Below the pieces are notes generated by a model that was not told the origin of the DNA, did no database searches, and was given only the letters and a program-made list of their open reading frames with translations. DNA of 64,000 nucleotides from Micromonospora profundi (GTDB lineage: Bacteria > Actinomycetota > Actinomycetes > Mycobacteriales > Micromonosporaceae), in contig NZ_JAATJK010000001.1 of NCBI RefSeq assembly GCF_011927785.1, forward strand, positions 496,001 through 560,000. The letters are read 5' to 3'. Of this stretch, positions 35,081 through 43,870 are shown in pieces. Position 1 is the stretch's first letter. Every line of letters begins with the position of its first letter. Both the position numbers and the translations under genes were made by a program.

Positions 35081-37102
35081 GTGACCACGACGCAGAACGG
35101 CCGACCGGCACCGGACGGTCCTGACTCCAACCCCGCAGTCGACGCGGCCCAGGCGGGCACCGCCGGTGCGGCCGCGCCGCTGCCCGAGGAGGCCGGGCAG
35201 GTCTCCGAGAAGGAAGCCCGGCAGGTCGCCGAGGCGGCCCGGGAGTCCACCTGGGACCGGCCCAGCTTCGGCAAGGAGCTTTTCCTGGGGCGGTTCCGGC
35301 TCGACCTCATCGACCCGTGGCCGCGCTCCGATCCGGACGACGAGGCCCGCGCCGAGGACTTCCTCGGCCGGTTCCGCGACTTCCTCGCCTCCGAAGTGGA
35401 CGGACAGGCCATCGAGCGGGACGCCTCCATTTCGGACTCGGTGTTCCACGGCCTTGCCGACCTCGGCGCGTTCGGCATGAAGATCGACCGGAAGTACGGC
35501 GGCCTGGGCCTGAGCAACCTGCACTACTGCCGGGCGCTGATGCTCGCCGGCTCGGTAAGCCCGGCGATCGGCGCGCTGCTCTCCGCGCACCAGTCGATCG
35601 GCGTGCCGCAACCGCTGAAGATGTTCGGCACCGCCGAGCAGAAGCAACGCTTCCTGCCTCGGCTCGCCGCCGGTGAGGTCTCCGCGTTCCTGCTCACCGA
35701 GCCGGACGTCGGCTCCGACCCGGCCCGGCTCGCGACCACCGCCGAGCCGACCGAGGACGGCACCGGCTACCGGCTCAACGGGGTGAAGCTGTGGGCCACC
35801 AACGGCATCGTGGCCACCCTGCTCGTGGTGATGGCCCGGGTGCCGGCCGGCGAGGGTCGGCGCGGTGGGATCACCGCGTTCGTCGTGGACGGTGACAGCG
35901 CGGGCATCACAGTGGAGCGGCGCAACGAGTTCGTCGGTCTGCGCGGCCTGGAGAACAGCCTGACCCGGTTCCACGACGTGTTCGTACCGGCCGAGAACGT
36001 CATCGGCGGCGAGGGTAAGGGCCTCAAGATCGCCCTGACCACGTTGAACACGGGTCGGCTCTCGCTGCCTGCCATGTGCGTGGGCGCTGGCAAGTGGGCG
36101 TTGAACGTGGCCCGGGGGTGGGCCGCCGACCGGGTCCAGTGGGGCCGGCCGGTGGGGGAGCACGAGGCCGTCGCCCAGAAGCTCTCCTTCATCGCGGCCA
36201 CCACGTACGGCATGGAGACCATGCTCGACCTGTGCTGCCTGCTCGCCGACGACGACCGCAACGACATCCGGATCGAGGCGGCGCTCGTCAAGCTGTACGC
36301 CAGCGAGATGGCCTGGAAGATCGCCGACGAGCTGATCCAGATCCGGGGCGGGCGCGGCTACGAGACGGCCGACTCGCTGGCAGCCCGTGGCGAGCGCGCC
36401 GCAGCCGTCGAGCAGATGATGCGTGACCTGCGGATCAATCGGATCTTCGAGGGCTCGACGGAGATCATGCACCTGTTGATCGCCCGGGAGGCGGTCGACG
36501 CCCACCTGTCGGTGGCAGGCGACATCATCGACCCGGATGCGGGGCTCGGCCGCAAGGCCCGAGCGGGCGCCCGAGCGAGCGCCTTCTACGCGAAGTGGCT
36601 CCCCACGCTCGCGGTCGGTCGGGGGCAGAGCCCTTCGGCGTACGCCGAGTTCGGGCCGCTGGCCGCACACCTGCGCCAGGTGGAGCGCTCGTCGCGCAAG
36701 CTGGCCCGGTCGACGTTCTACGCGATGTCCCGCTGGCAGGGAAAGATGGAACGCAAGCAGGCGTTCCTCGGCCGCATCGTGGACATCGGCGCGGAGCTGT
36801 TCGCGATGTCGGCGGTCTGCGTCCGGGCGACGGCCGAGCGCGGCAGCCGACCGGAGAACGTGGAGCTGGCCGACCTGTTCTGCCGGCAGGCACGGGTCCG
36901 GGTGGACGCGCTGTTCGCCGCCCTGTGGGACAACACCGACTCGGTCGACACCACCGCCGCGAAACGGATCCTCGCCGGCCGCTACGCCAGCTTGGAGGAG
37001 GGCGTCATCACCCCGTCCGACGAGCTGCCCTGGGTGGCCCGTTGGACGCCCGGCCCGTCCACGGCCGAGGACGTCCGCCGCCGCATCCCGCCGAAGCCCT
37101 GA
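35081..37102 (+). CDS. Acyl-CoA dehydrogenase (large form)
   Basis: A flavoprotein of about 673 residues, much longer than the usual 380. The core has LLTEPDVGSDPARL (FAD/substrate region), the C-terminal helical domain with IRGGRGYETADSLAARGE, and FEGSTEIMHLL, where the catalytic Glu is expected. It is followed by an extra about 180-residue helical extension. It oxidises acyl-CoA esters in beta-oxidation or related pathways. GTG 35081 has GAGGGGG upstream; GTG 35027 (GGAGG) is an equally plausible start giving 18 more residues. Confidence 0.92.
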   Translation: MTTTQNGRPAPDGPDSNPAVDAAQAGTAGAAAPLPEEAGQVSEKEARQVAEAARESTWDRPSFGKELFLGRFRLDLIDPWPRSDPDDEARAEDFLGRFRDFLASEVDGQAIERDASISDSVFHGLADLGAFGMKIDRKYGGLGLSNLHYCRALMLAGSVSPAIGALLSAHQSIGVPQPLKMFGTAEQKQRFLPRLAAGEVSAFLLTEPDVGSDPARLATTAEPTEDGTGYRLNGVKLWATNGIVATLLVVMARVPAGEGRRGGITAFVVDGDSAGITVERRNEFVGLRGLENSLTRFHDVFVPAENVIGGEGKGLKIALTTLNTGRLSLPAMCVGAGKWALNVARGWAADRVQWGRPVGEHEAVAQKLSFIAATTYGMETMLDLCCLLADDDRNDIRIEAALVKLYASEMAWKIADELIQIRGGRGYETADSLAARGERAAAVEQMMRDLRINRIFEGSTEIMHLLIAREAVDAHLSVAGDIIDPDAGLGRKARAGARASAFYAKWLPTLAVGRGQSPSAYAEFGPLAAHLRQVERSSRKLARSTFYAMSRWQGKMERKQAFLGRIVDIGAELFAMSAVCVRATAERGSRPENVELADLFCRQARVRVDALFAALWDNTDSVDTTAAKRILAGRYASLEEGVITPSDELPWVARWTPGPSTAEDVRRRIPPKP

Positions 37103-37117
37103 CCCCGTCGGCCGGGC

Positions 37118-37726
37118 TCAGCGGGCTCGGCCGCGCAGGCCGAGCTGGCGCAACTCCAGCGCGGCCAGGGCATCCACTGTGTCGTCGTCACCGCGCCGCC
37201 AGGCCTCGGCGACGTCCGGCGCGATCCGGGTCAGACGGCCCAGCGGCTGGGTGGCCAGCGCGCGCAGGGCGAGCAGGTCCCGACCGGCCGGCCCGTCGGC
37301 CAGTTTCGCGGCCGATCCGGCGCGGCGCATCCACCGCAGCCGCAGCGGCAGCCAACCGAACAGCACGATGCCGAGCGGAAAGATGAGCACCGCGACGGCG
37401 AGCGCCAAGGCGAGCTGGTCGACCAGGTGCTGCTGGTCACGGCCGGCGTCGGCGAGCCCCCGGGCCGCGTCGGCGGCCCGCTGGAAGGGCGCGGTCAGCT
37501 CATCGCCGACAAGCGGGACCCGCCGAACCTTGCCGCCGGCGTCGGCGAGGTTGTCGGCGAGGCCACCGCCGGCGCCCTCCAGTTTCTGCCCAGGTACGGC
37601 GAGTTTCTGCACAAGGTCGTGCAGCCAGAGCGCGCCGCGGATCGCGACGTACACCCAGGCGACGACGAGGAGGTCGGTGAGCAACTGGCGGGCGGCGGTC
37701 GGAAAGCGATCAGCGTAGATCTTCAC
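37118..37726 (-). CDS. Hypothetical membrane protein
   Basis: A 202-residue protein with two membrane helices (about residues 16-36 and 105-127). They enclose an about 65-residue amphipathic helical segment, and a cytoplasmic C-terminal helical domain follows. The family is not recognised; similar proteins occur in actinobacteria without known role. It is convergent with the acyl-CoA dehydrogenase, 15 nt away. Confidence 0.78.
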   Translation of the reverse strand: MKIYADRFPTAARQLLTDLLVVAWVYVAIRGALWLHDLVQKLAVPGQKLEGAGGGLADNLADAGGKVRRVPLVGDELTAPFQRAADAARGLADAGRDQQHLVDQLALALAVAVLIFPLGIVLFGWLPLRLRWMRRAGSAAKLADGPAGRDLLALRALATQPLGRLTRIAPDVAEAWRRGDDDTVDALAALELRQLGLRGRAR

Positions 37727-37801
37727 GCCGGACAGCGTGCCACGAACGGCCCGACTAATGCAGATGTGGAGGCACGATCTACGAGGGCCGGGACGCGGCT
37801 T

Positions 37802-38200
37802 TCAACGCACGCAGGTCGGGCAGGTGCCGAAGATTTCCAGTGTGTGGCTGACTTCTGCGTAGCCGTGCTCTGCGGCAACCCGGTCGGCCCAGCTCTCCAC
37901 CGCAGGCCCGGCCACCTCGACGGTACGCCCGCACACCCGGCACACCAGGTGGTGGTGATGGCCCTGGCTGCACCGGCGGTAGAGGTGCTCGCCGCCCGGC
38001 GGGCGCATCACGTCGATCTCGCCCGCGTCGGCCAGCCCCTGCAACGTCCGGTAGACGGTTGTCAGGCCGACCCGCTCACCGCGTTGCCGGAGCATCGCGT
38101 GCAGGTCCTGCGCGCTGTGGAAGCCCTCCATCTCGCCCAGCAGGGCGCTCACCGCCGAGCGCTGCCGGGTGTTGCGCACCGCGGCGCCGCTCTCGTTCAT
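37802..38200 (-). CDS. zur: Zinc uptake regulator Zur (Fur family)
   Basis: A 132-residue Fur-family repressor. It has an N-terminal winged helix (TRQRSAVSALLGEMEGFHSA...VGLTTVYRTLQGL), His-rich regulatory sites (CSQGHHHHLVCRVCG) and a C-terminal CPTC that with CRVCG forms the structural Zn site. The operon partners (znuABC and an SmtB sensor) make Zur far more likely than Fur. Its ATG overlaps the smtB stop by 4 nt. Confidence 0.93.
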   Translation of the reverse strand: MNESGAAVRNTRQRSAVSALLGEMEGFHSAQDLHAMLRQRGERVGLTTVYRTLQGLADAGEIDVMRPPGGEHLYRRCSQGHHHHLVCRVCGRTVEVAGPAVESWADRVAAEHGYAEVSHTLEIFGTCPTCVR

Positions 38201-38496
38201 GATCCCTCCCCGGCGTGGCTCACCGCGTCCGCCACAATGTGCGCCACGTGCTCGTCGACCAGGCTGTAGGCGATCTCCCTGCCCCGGCGGGACCCCCGCA
38301 CCACGCCCGCGCCGCGCAGCACCCGCAGGTGCTGGGAGACCAGCGGTTGCGCGGCACCGAGCTTCTCCACCAGCTCATGCACACACCGCTCGCCGCCGGC
38401 GAGCTCGCTGACGATGGCCAGCCGGATGGGTGCGGAGAGGGCGCGGAGCAGTTCGCTCGCCCCGTCGAAGCCCTCGTAACCCGTAGCGGTGGTCAT
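38197..38496 (-). CDS. smtB: SmtB/ArsR-family zinc sensor repressor
   Basis: A 99-residue winged-helix repressor. The last helix carries exactly the alpha5 metal site D-X-H-X10-H-X2-E (DEHVAHIVADAVSHAGE) known from SmtB and CzrA, which senses zinc or cobalt. Recognition helix: GAAQPLVSQHLRVLRGAGVV. It is encoded between znuB and zur in one operon, recalling the SmtB-Zur pair of mycobacteria, where SmtB is released by high zinc so that Zur can be made. Confidence 0.92.
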   Translation of the reverse strand: MTTATGYEGFDGASELLRALSAPIRLAIVSELAGGERCVHELVEKLGAAQPLVSQHLRVLRGAGVVRGSRRGREIAYSLVDEHVAHIVADAVSHAGEGS

Positions 38497-38514
38497 TCTG
38501 CAACGGTAACCAAT

Positions 38515-39381
38515 TCAGCCGAGCACCACCTCGTGCGGCTCGGCGGGCGCCACGGAGGCCGGTGCGGCCCGGCGACGCAGCGTCCGCCAGATTCCCGCGC
38601 CCACTGCCACCACCAGGAAGGAGGCGATCGCCACAAGCACCACCGAGGCGCCCGGCGCGGTGTCCGCGGTCGCCGCCACCCAGACACCGGTGCCGGCGGC
38701 GAAGAGGCCGAGCGCCATCGCGGCGGTCATCGTGCTGCGGAAGCCACGGGTGACCTGCTGCGCGGTGGCCACCGGGACCACCATCAGCGCACTGATCAGC
38801 AGCACTCCGACGGCCCGCATCGCGATGGTCACGGTGATCGCCGTGGTCACCGCGATCAGCAGATTGAGGGTACGCACCGGCAGGCCGGAGACCCTGGCGT
38901 ACTCCTCGTCGTGGCTCACCGCGAAGAGCGCCGGCCGCAGCGCGATCATGGCGACGAGGATCGCCCCGCCGAGGATCACGATGGTGGTCAGGTCGGTGGC
39001 CGAGATGGTGGTCAGCGACCCGAACAGGTAGGCGTTGAGATTCGCGCTCGTCGCGTCGGAGAGCCCGACCAGCAGCACACCGCCGGCGATGCCGCCGTAG
39101 AACAACAGAGCCAGGGCAAGGTCGCCGGACGTACGCCCGCGGGCGCGCACCAGCTCGATGGCGACCGCACCGGCGGTGGCAACGATCACCGCCACCAGCA
39201 CCGGCGAGCGGTTGAGCAACAGGCCCGCGCCGACGCCTGTCAACGCCACGTGCCCGATGCCGTCGCCGATCAGTGTCAGCCTGCGCTGCACCAGGTAGAT
39301 GCCGAGCGCTGGCGCGGCCAAGCCGATCACCAGCGCGGCGATCAGGGCGCGCTGCATGTAGGGGTACTGGAAGAGTTCCAT
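38515..39381 (-). CDS. znuB: Zinc ABC transporter permease
   Basis: A 288-residue permease of the metal ABC-3 family with about eight helices and the conserved GIYLVQRRLTLIGDGIGHVA segment near the N-terminus. It imports Zn2+ together with the ZnuC and ZnuA products encoded upstream. ATG at 39381 is 2 nt after the znuC stop. An 18-nt gap separates it from smtB. Confidence 0.94.
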   Translation of the reverse strand: MELFQYPYMQRALIAALVIGLAAPALGIYLVQRRLTLIGDGIGHVALTGVGAGLLLNRSPVLVAVIVATAGAVAIELVRARGRTSGDLALALLFYGGIAGGVLLVGLSDATSANLNAYLFGSLTTISATDLTTIVILGGAILVAMIALRPALFAVSHDEEYARVSGLPVRTLNLLIAVTTAITVTIAMRAVGVLLISALMVVPVATAQQVTRGFRSTMTAAMALGLFAAGTGVWVAATADTAPGASVVLVAIASFLVVAVGAGIWRTLRRRAAPASVAPAEPHEVVLG

Positions 39382-39383
39382 GC

Positions 39384-40145
39384 TCAGCTGCTCCACAGCC
39401 CGGCGGGCTCGTCGGGACCGTGCGGGTGCACGTGGTCGTGGTCGGGCTCCGCGTGGTGGCCGGCCGGGTCCGGCACCGGGCCGTCGTGACAGATACCACC
39501 CTCGTGTACGACGACAGCCCGGCTGATCACCGGCCGCAGGGGGCCCAACTCGTGGGCCACCAGCAGCACCGTCCCGCCGTCGCCGACGAAGTCGCGCAGC
39601 GCGCCGGCGAACGCCTCCTGGCTTGCCGCGTCCACGCCGGCGGTGGGCTCGTCGAGGATCAGCAGCTCGGGTCGGCCCGCGAGCGCACGGGCAATCAGTG
39701 TGCGCTGCTGCTGGCCGCCGGAGAGTGTGGCAACCGGGTCGGCGGCCCGGTCGGCGAGCCCGACCGCGCGCAGCGCGGCGTCGACGGCGGCCCGATCGGC
39801 AGCGCCCGGAGGGCGCAGCAACCCTCGACGGGCCAGCCGGCCGGAGCCCACGACCTCGCGGACCGTCGCCGGTACGCCGCCGCCCGCGCCGAGGCGCTGC
39901 GGGACGTACCCGATGCGCTGCCACTGCCGGAACCGGCGCAATGGCTGGTCGAAGAGGCTGATCGAGCCGGTGCTCAGCGGCACCAGCCCGAGCACGGCGC
40001 GGATCAACGTGGACTTGCCGGAGCCGTTGGCGCCGAGCACCGCGACCACCTCACCGGCGGTCACGTTGAGCGAGACATCCCGCAGCACCGGGCGGCCGTC
40101 GTAGCCGACCACCGCGTGCTCGACGCTGATCACGGGCGCGCTCAC
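39384..40145 (-). CDS. znuC: Zinc ABC transporter ATP-binding protein
   Basis: A 253-residue ATPase with Walker A GANGSGKS, signature LSGGQQQRTLIA and Walker B LLILDEPTAGVD. The C-terminal tail is His-rich (HHAEPDHDHVHPHGPDE), a likely zinc-binding or buffering tail. GTG 40145 overlaps the znuA stop by 4 nt. Confidence 0.95.
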   Translation of the reverse strand: MSAPVISVEHAVVGYDGRPVLRDVSLNVTAGEVVAVLGANGSGKSTLIRAVLGLVPLSTGSISLFDQPLRRFRQWQRIGYVPQRLGAGGGVPATVREVVGSGRLARRGLLRPPGAADRAAVDAALRAVGLADRAADPVATLSGGQQQRTLIARALAGRPELLILDEPTAGVDAASQEAFAGALRDFVGDGGTVLLVAHELGPLRPVISRAVVVHEGGICHDGPVPDPAGHHAEPDHDHVHPHGPDEPAGLWSS

Positions 40146-41095
40146 GAGCAGCTCAACGCCGTCCGCAGGGTCTCCAGGTTGGTACGCATCACCGAAAGGT
40201 AGTCGGCGTCGCTGCCGGCGGCGAGTCCTTCGAGCGGGTCGAGCACCGCGGTCTTGGCGCCGACCTGACCGGCGATGGTCTCGGCCACCTTGGGGCTGAC
40301 AAGGGTCTCGAAGAAGATCGTGGTCGCCTGGTGCTCCTTGGCCTCCTCGATGACCTGCGCGAGCCGCTGCGGCGAGGGCTCGACGTCCGGGCTCAGCCCG
40401 GTGATGCCGATCTGTTCGAGCTGGTAGCGGTCGGCCAGGTAGCCGAACGCGGTGTGGCTGGTCACGATCTCCCGCCGCTGGCAGGTCCGCAGGCCCTCGG
40501 TGAACTCGCCGTCCAGCCGCGTCAGGTCGGCGCGCAGCGCGGCGGCGCGGGTGGTGTAGTCGGCGGCGTGGGCCGGGTCGGCCTCGCCGAGCCGCTTGGC
40601 GAGTTGATCGCCGATGCCGGCCAGCCGGGTCGGGTCGAGCCAGACATGCGGATCCTTGCCGCCGCCGTGCTCCTCCTCGCCCTGCTCGTCGTCCCCGTGG
40701 TCGTGGTCGTGGCCGCCGGCGCTCACGTCCAGCAGCGGCTGCACGCTAGCCACGTCGAACACCCGGTCGCCGCCGCTCTGCGCGATCGCCTCGTCGACCG
40801 CGGGCTGGAAACCCTTCAGGTAGACGATCAACTCCGCGTCGCTTACCTGGCCGACCTGCTTCGGGCTCAGCTCCAGGTCGTGGGGCTCGGCGCCGGGCCG
40901 GGCCAGGTTGGTCACCCGGACCGCGTCACCGCCGATCCTCTCGGCGAGGAACTGGAGGGGATAGAACGCGGCCACCACGTCGACCCGTTGCGGATCGGCG
41001 CCGGCCGGACCGCCGTTGGAGCAGCCGGCCCCCGCGCCCAGGACGAGCAGGGCGGTCGCGGCGGCCAGGACACGGGACGTGGTGCGGTTGCTCAT
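40142..41095 (-). CDS. znuA: Zinc ABC transporter substrate-binding lipoprotein
   Basis: A 317-residue cluster A-I binding protein. It has a signal peptide with lipobox-like GAGC (Cys25), a His/Asp/Glu-rich loop (GGHDHDHGDDEQGEEEHGGG) typical of zinc-specific ZnuA, then KDPHVWLDP and TSHTAFGYLADRY carrying ligand His residues. It captures zinc outside the cell. It is the first gene of the zinc operon, 23 nt downstream of a Zur-box-like palindrome. Confidence 0.95.
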   Translation of the reverse strand: MSNRTTSRVLAAATALLVLGAGAGCSNGGPAGADPQRVDVVAAFYPLQFLAERIGGDAVRVTNLARPGAEPHDLELSPKQVGQVSDAELIVYLKGFQPAVDEAIAQSGGDRVFDVASVQPLLDVSAGGHDHDHGDDEQGEEEHGGGKDPHVWLDPTRLAGIGDQLAKRLGEADPAHAADYTTRAAALRADLTRLDGEFTEGLRTCQRREIVTSHTAFGYLADRYQLEQIGITGLSPDVEPSPQRLAQVIEEAKEHQATTIFFETLVSPKVAETIAGQVGAKTAVLDPLEGLAAGSDADYLSVMRTNLETLRTALSCS

Positions 41096-41117
41096 GCCCC
41101 CAACTGTCCGTGGCAAC

Positions 41118-41130
41118 GACAATGATTGTC
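41118..41130. promoter_or_regulatory. Zur-box-like operator upstream of znuA
   Basis: GACAATGATTGTC is a perfect 13-bp palindrome matching the core of Zur boxes (TGAAAATGATTTTCA-like). It ends 23 nt before the znuA start, at a natural site to block the promoter of the zinc operon. Confidence 0.85.
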
Positions 41131-41149
41131 AAAAACGCATAGCTGCATG

Positions 41150-41407
41150 TCAGAGCAGCTTCGCGAGGCCCACAGTCACCAGCAGGGTCAACATCAACAG
41201 TCGGATGAGCCGGGTCTGCGGCGCCTGAACCGCCCAGGTGGTCGCCAACAGGGCGATCAGGGCAGCGGCGAGCGCCAGCGTCAAGAGCCCGCCGATCACG
41301 CCTGGCGTGAAGAACGCGATCAGCACCACCACCAGGGTGAGCAGAAACACCGATGTCGGGTTGGCCCCGGCCAACCGGGCCAGCAGAGGGCGCTGCGTAC
41401 GCTGCAT
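41150..41407 (-). CDS. Small two/three-helix membrane protein (DUF6703-like)
   Basis: The 85-residue protein is almost entirely hydrophobic after a basic N-terminus (MQRTQRPLLARLAGANP), with two to three helices. It resembles a small actinobacterial family of unknown function. ATG 41407 is preceded by TAGAGT with 7 nt spacing (leaderless); the longer open frame is antisense to the monooxygenase gene. Its stop lies 20 nt from the Zur box, upstream of znuA in the same orientation. Confidence 0.72.
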   Translation of the reverse strand: MQRTQRPLLARLAGANPTSVFLLTLVVVLIAFFTPGVIGGLLTLALAAALIALLATTWAVQAPQTRLIRLLMLTLLVTVGLAKLL

Positions 41408-41434
41408 CCCACAGACTCTACGAGGAGGCGCCCG

Positions 41435-41776
41435 GTGCTGGTGACCAACCGGTTCGTGGTCGACGTCGATGTCGCCGACGACTTCACCGAACGGGCCCAC
41501 GCGGCCCTCACCGCGCTGGCCGCCCGCCCCGGCTACCTGCGAGGTCAACTCCTGCGGGCGCTTGACGACCCCCGGCACTGGACACTGCTCACCGAGTGGG
41601 AGTCGGTAGGCACCTACCGGCGTGCCCTGGGCGCCTTCGAGGTCAAGGTCAGCGCCGTGCCGCTGCTCGCCGAATCGGTCGACGAACCCTCCGCGTACGA
41701 GGCGCTTGCCAACGCCGCGCCCGGCGGGGCAGTGGTGGTCGCCGAGAGTGATCGGGCTGCTGGTCCTTACCGCTGA
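41435..41776 (+). CDS. Antibiotic biosynthesis monooxygenase-fold (ABM) protein
   Basis: A 113-residue dimeric alpha/beta-barrel-type protein (FTERAHAALTALAARPGYLR, then LLTEWESVGTYRRALGAFEV). ABM-fold proteins include heme-degrading and quinone-forming oxygenases, but many are uncharacterised. GTG 41435 has GAGGAGG 6 nt upstream; the upstream open frame is antisense to its neighbour. Divergent from the small membrane protein. Confidence 0.85.
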   Translation: MLVTNRFVVDVDVADDFTERAHAALTALAARPGYLRGQLLRALDDPRHWTLLTEWESVGTYRRALGAFEVKVSAVPLLAESVDEPSAYEALANAAPGGAVVVAESDRAAGPYR

Positions 41777-41800
41777 GCCGTCGGGCACTACCCTGCTCCT

Positions 41801-42280
41801 ATGACCGCACCCGCCCCGCCGCCCGGTCCCGGTGTGGCTCCGCCGTTCGCCGCGCCGCCCACCGAGGGCCGCCGGACCCGGCTCTGGATCGGCCTCGGCG
41901 TCGGCGCTCTCGCCATCCTGCTCTGCTGCGGCGGGGGAGGCGCGGCCGTCGTCGGCCTGGCCGTCAGCGGCGTGCAGGCGATCCGGGAGCAGGGGCGCAC
42001 GGTCACCGGCGACTACTACCAGGCCCTCGTCGATCGGAACTACGGGCGGGCGTACGACCAGCTCTGCGACGACGCGCAGCGGCGCGAGTCACGCCCCGAG
42101 TTCGAGCGCAGGGCCGCCGCCGAGCCGCAGGTAACCACGTTCCGGGTCGGTGAGGTCGACACGACAAACCTGACAGTGCCCGTCGACGTGACGCTCTCCG
42201 GCGGCGGCCGGGAACGACAGCAGGTCACACTGGGTCAGGACGGTCAGACCGGCAGCATGGAGGTCTGCGGGGTGAGCTGA
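41801..42280 (+). CDS. Single-pass membrane protein with extracellular NTF2-like domain
   Basis: A 159-residue protein: a Pro-rich cytoplasmic start, one helix (about residues 27-55, with CC-GGGG), then an extracytoplasmic domain (DYYQALVDRNYGRAYDQLCD) that looks like the DUF4878/NTF2-like lumazine-type fold of secreted actinobacterial proteins. Function unknown. TACCCT lies 6 nt before the ATG, so it is probably leaderless. Confidence 0.82.
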   Translation: MTAPAPPPGPGVAPPFAAPPTEGRRTRLWIGLGVGALAILLCCGGGGAAVVGLAVSGVQAIREQGRTVTGDYYQALVDRNYGRAYDQLCDDAQRRESRPEFERRAAAEPQVTTFRVGEVDTTNLTVPVDVTLSGGGRERQQVTLGQDGQTGSMEVCGVS

Positions 42281-42395
42281 CCCGCCCCCGGTATTCTGCT
42301 GTCGCTCGGGGTGACGGTGGACGTACCGTTGTCCCGAACCGCCCGATCCATCCATATCTCGCCCCCGCCGACCGCCAGCCGGCGTAGGAGGAAAC

Positions 42396-43775
42396 ATGCC
42401 AGCAGACCGTATCGACGCCGTCGTCAGCCTCGCCAAGCGCCGAGGCTTCGTCTTCCCCTCCAGCGAGATCTACGGAGGCACCCGATCGGCGTGGGACTAC
42501 GGTCCGCTCGGCGTGGAGCTCAAGGAGAACGTCCGCCGGCAGTGGTGGAAGACGATGGTCCAGCAGCGCGACGACGTGGTCGGCCTCGACTCCGCAGTGA
42601 TCCTGGCCCGCAAGGTGTGGGAGGCGTCCGGCCACATCGCCGAGTTCGTCGACCCGCTCACCGAGTGCCAGTTCTGCCACAAGCGGTTCCGGGCGGACCA
42701 CATCGAGGAGGCGTACGAGGCCAAGCACGGCCACGCGCCGACCTCACTCGCCGAGGTCAACTGCCCCAACTGCGGCAACAAGGGCACCTTCACCGAGCCG
42801 AAGATGTTCAACGGCCTGATGAAGACGTACCTGGGCCCGGTGGAGAGCGACGAGGGCATGCACTACCTGCGCCCCGAGACCGCGCAGGGCATCTTCGTCA
42901 ACTACAAGAACGTCGAGACGGTCGCCCGCAAGAAGCCGCCGTTCGGTATCGCCCAGACCGGCAAGTCGTTCCGCAACGAGATCACCCCGGGCAACTTCAT
43001 CTTCCGTACGCGTGAGTTCGAGCAGATGGAGATGGAGTTCTTCGTCGAGCCGGGCACCGACGAGCAGTGGCACGAGTACTGGCTCCAGGAGCGCTGGAAC
43101 TGGTACCTCGACCTGGGCCTCTCGGCGGACAACCTGCGTCTCTACGAGCACCCCAAGGAGAAGCTCTCCCACTACTCGAAGCGGACCGTCGACATCGAGT
43201 ACCGCTTCCAGTTCGGCGGCACCGAGTTCGCCGAGCTGGAAGGTGTCGCCAACCGCACCGACTTCGACCTCTCCACGCACAGCAAGCACTCCGGCGTCGA
43301 CCTGTCGTACTTCGACCAGACCAAGAGTGAGCGCTGGATGCCGTACGTCATCGAGCCCGCCGCCGGTCTGACCCGGGCCGTGCTCGCCTTCCTGCTGGAG
43401 GCGTACGACGAGGACGAGGCGCCCAACACCAAGGGCGGCGTGGACAAGCGGACCGTGATGCGGTTCGACCCGCGGCTGGCCCCGGTCAAGGTGGCGGTGC
43501 TGCCGCTGTCGCGCAACGAGGCGCTGTCGCCGAAGGCCAAGGACCTCGCCGCGCTGCTGCGCAAGCGTTGGGTGGTGGAGTTCGACGACTCGCAGGCGAT
43601 CGGCCGCCGCTACCGCCGGCAGGACGAGATCGGCACCCCGTTCTGCGTCACCGTCGACTTCGACACGCTCGACGACAACGCCGTGACGGTCCGCAACCGG
43701 GACACCATGACCCAGGAGCGCGTCTCCCTGGACCAGGTGGAGCGCTACCTGATCGAGCGCCTCCCCGGCTGCTGA
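42396..43775 (+). CDS. glyS: Glycyl-tRNA synthetase (alpha2 type)
   Basis: A 459-residue class II aminoacyl-tRNA synthetase of the homodimeric form. It has an N-terminal catalytic region ([19 protein letters not shown]), a four-cysteine zinc insertion (CQFC...CPNC, residues about 90-130), motif 2 ([17 protein letters not shown]) and a C-terminal anticodon-binding domain. ATG with strong RBS GTAGGAGG. It is followed at once by the palindromic repeats bracketing the next gene. Confidence 0.97.
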   Translation: MPADRIDAVVSLAKRRGFVFPSSEIYGGTRSAWDYGPLGVELKENVRRQWWKTMVQQRDDVVGLDSAVILARKVWEASGHIAEFVDPLTECQFCHKRFRADHIEEAYEAKHGHAPTSLAEVNCPNCGNKGTFTEPKMFNGLMKTYLGPVESDEGMHYLRPETAQGIFVNYKNVETVARKKPPFGIAQTGKSFRNEITPGNFIFRTREFEQMEMEFFVEPGTDEQWHEYWLQERWNWYLDLGLSADNLRLYEHPKEKLSHYSKRTVDIEYRFQFGGTEFAELEGVANRTDFDLSTHSKHSGVDLSYFDQTKSERWMPYVIEPAAGLTRAVLAFLLEAYDEDEAPNTKGGVDKRTVMRFDPRLAPVKVAVLPLSRNEALSPKAKDLAALLRKRWVVEFDDSQAIGRRYRRQDEIGTPFCVTVDFDTLDDNAVTVRNRDTMTQERVSLDQVERYLIERLPGC

Positions 43776-43776
43776 G

Positions 43777-43835
43777 GTGTAAGGAAGGGCCCCTTTCTAA
43801 CGCCTCAGGTATAGAAGGGGCCCCTTCCTAACTCC
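43777..43835. repeat. Left inverted repeat flanking the AbiEi-like gene
   Basis: The first 17 nt (GTGTAAGGAAGGGCCCC, 43777-43793) are the exact reverse complement of 44999-45015. Over 56 nt the two ends are about 82% identical in inverted orientation. The unit itself is also quasi-palindromic (AGAAGGGGCCCCTTCCTAAC, 43813-43832). Confidence 0.92.
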
Positions 43836-43870
43836 GTTGTTCCGCAAGCTGAGCGGAGCGCCGTACTCGA

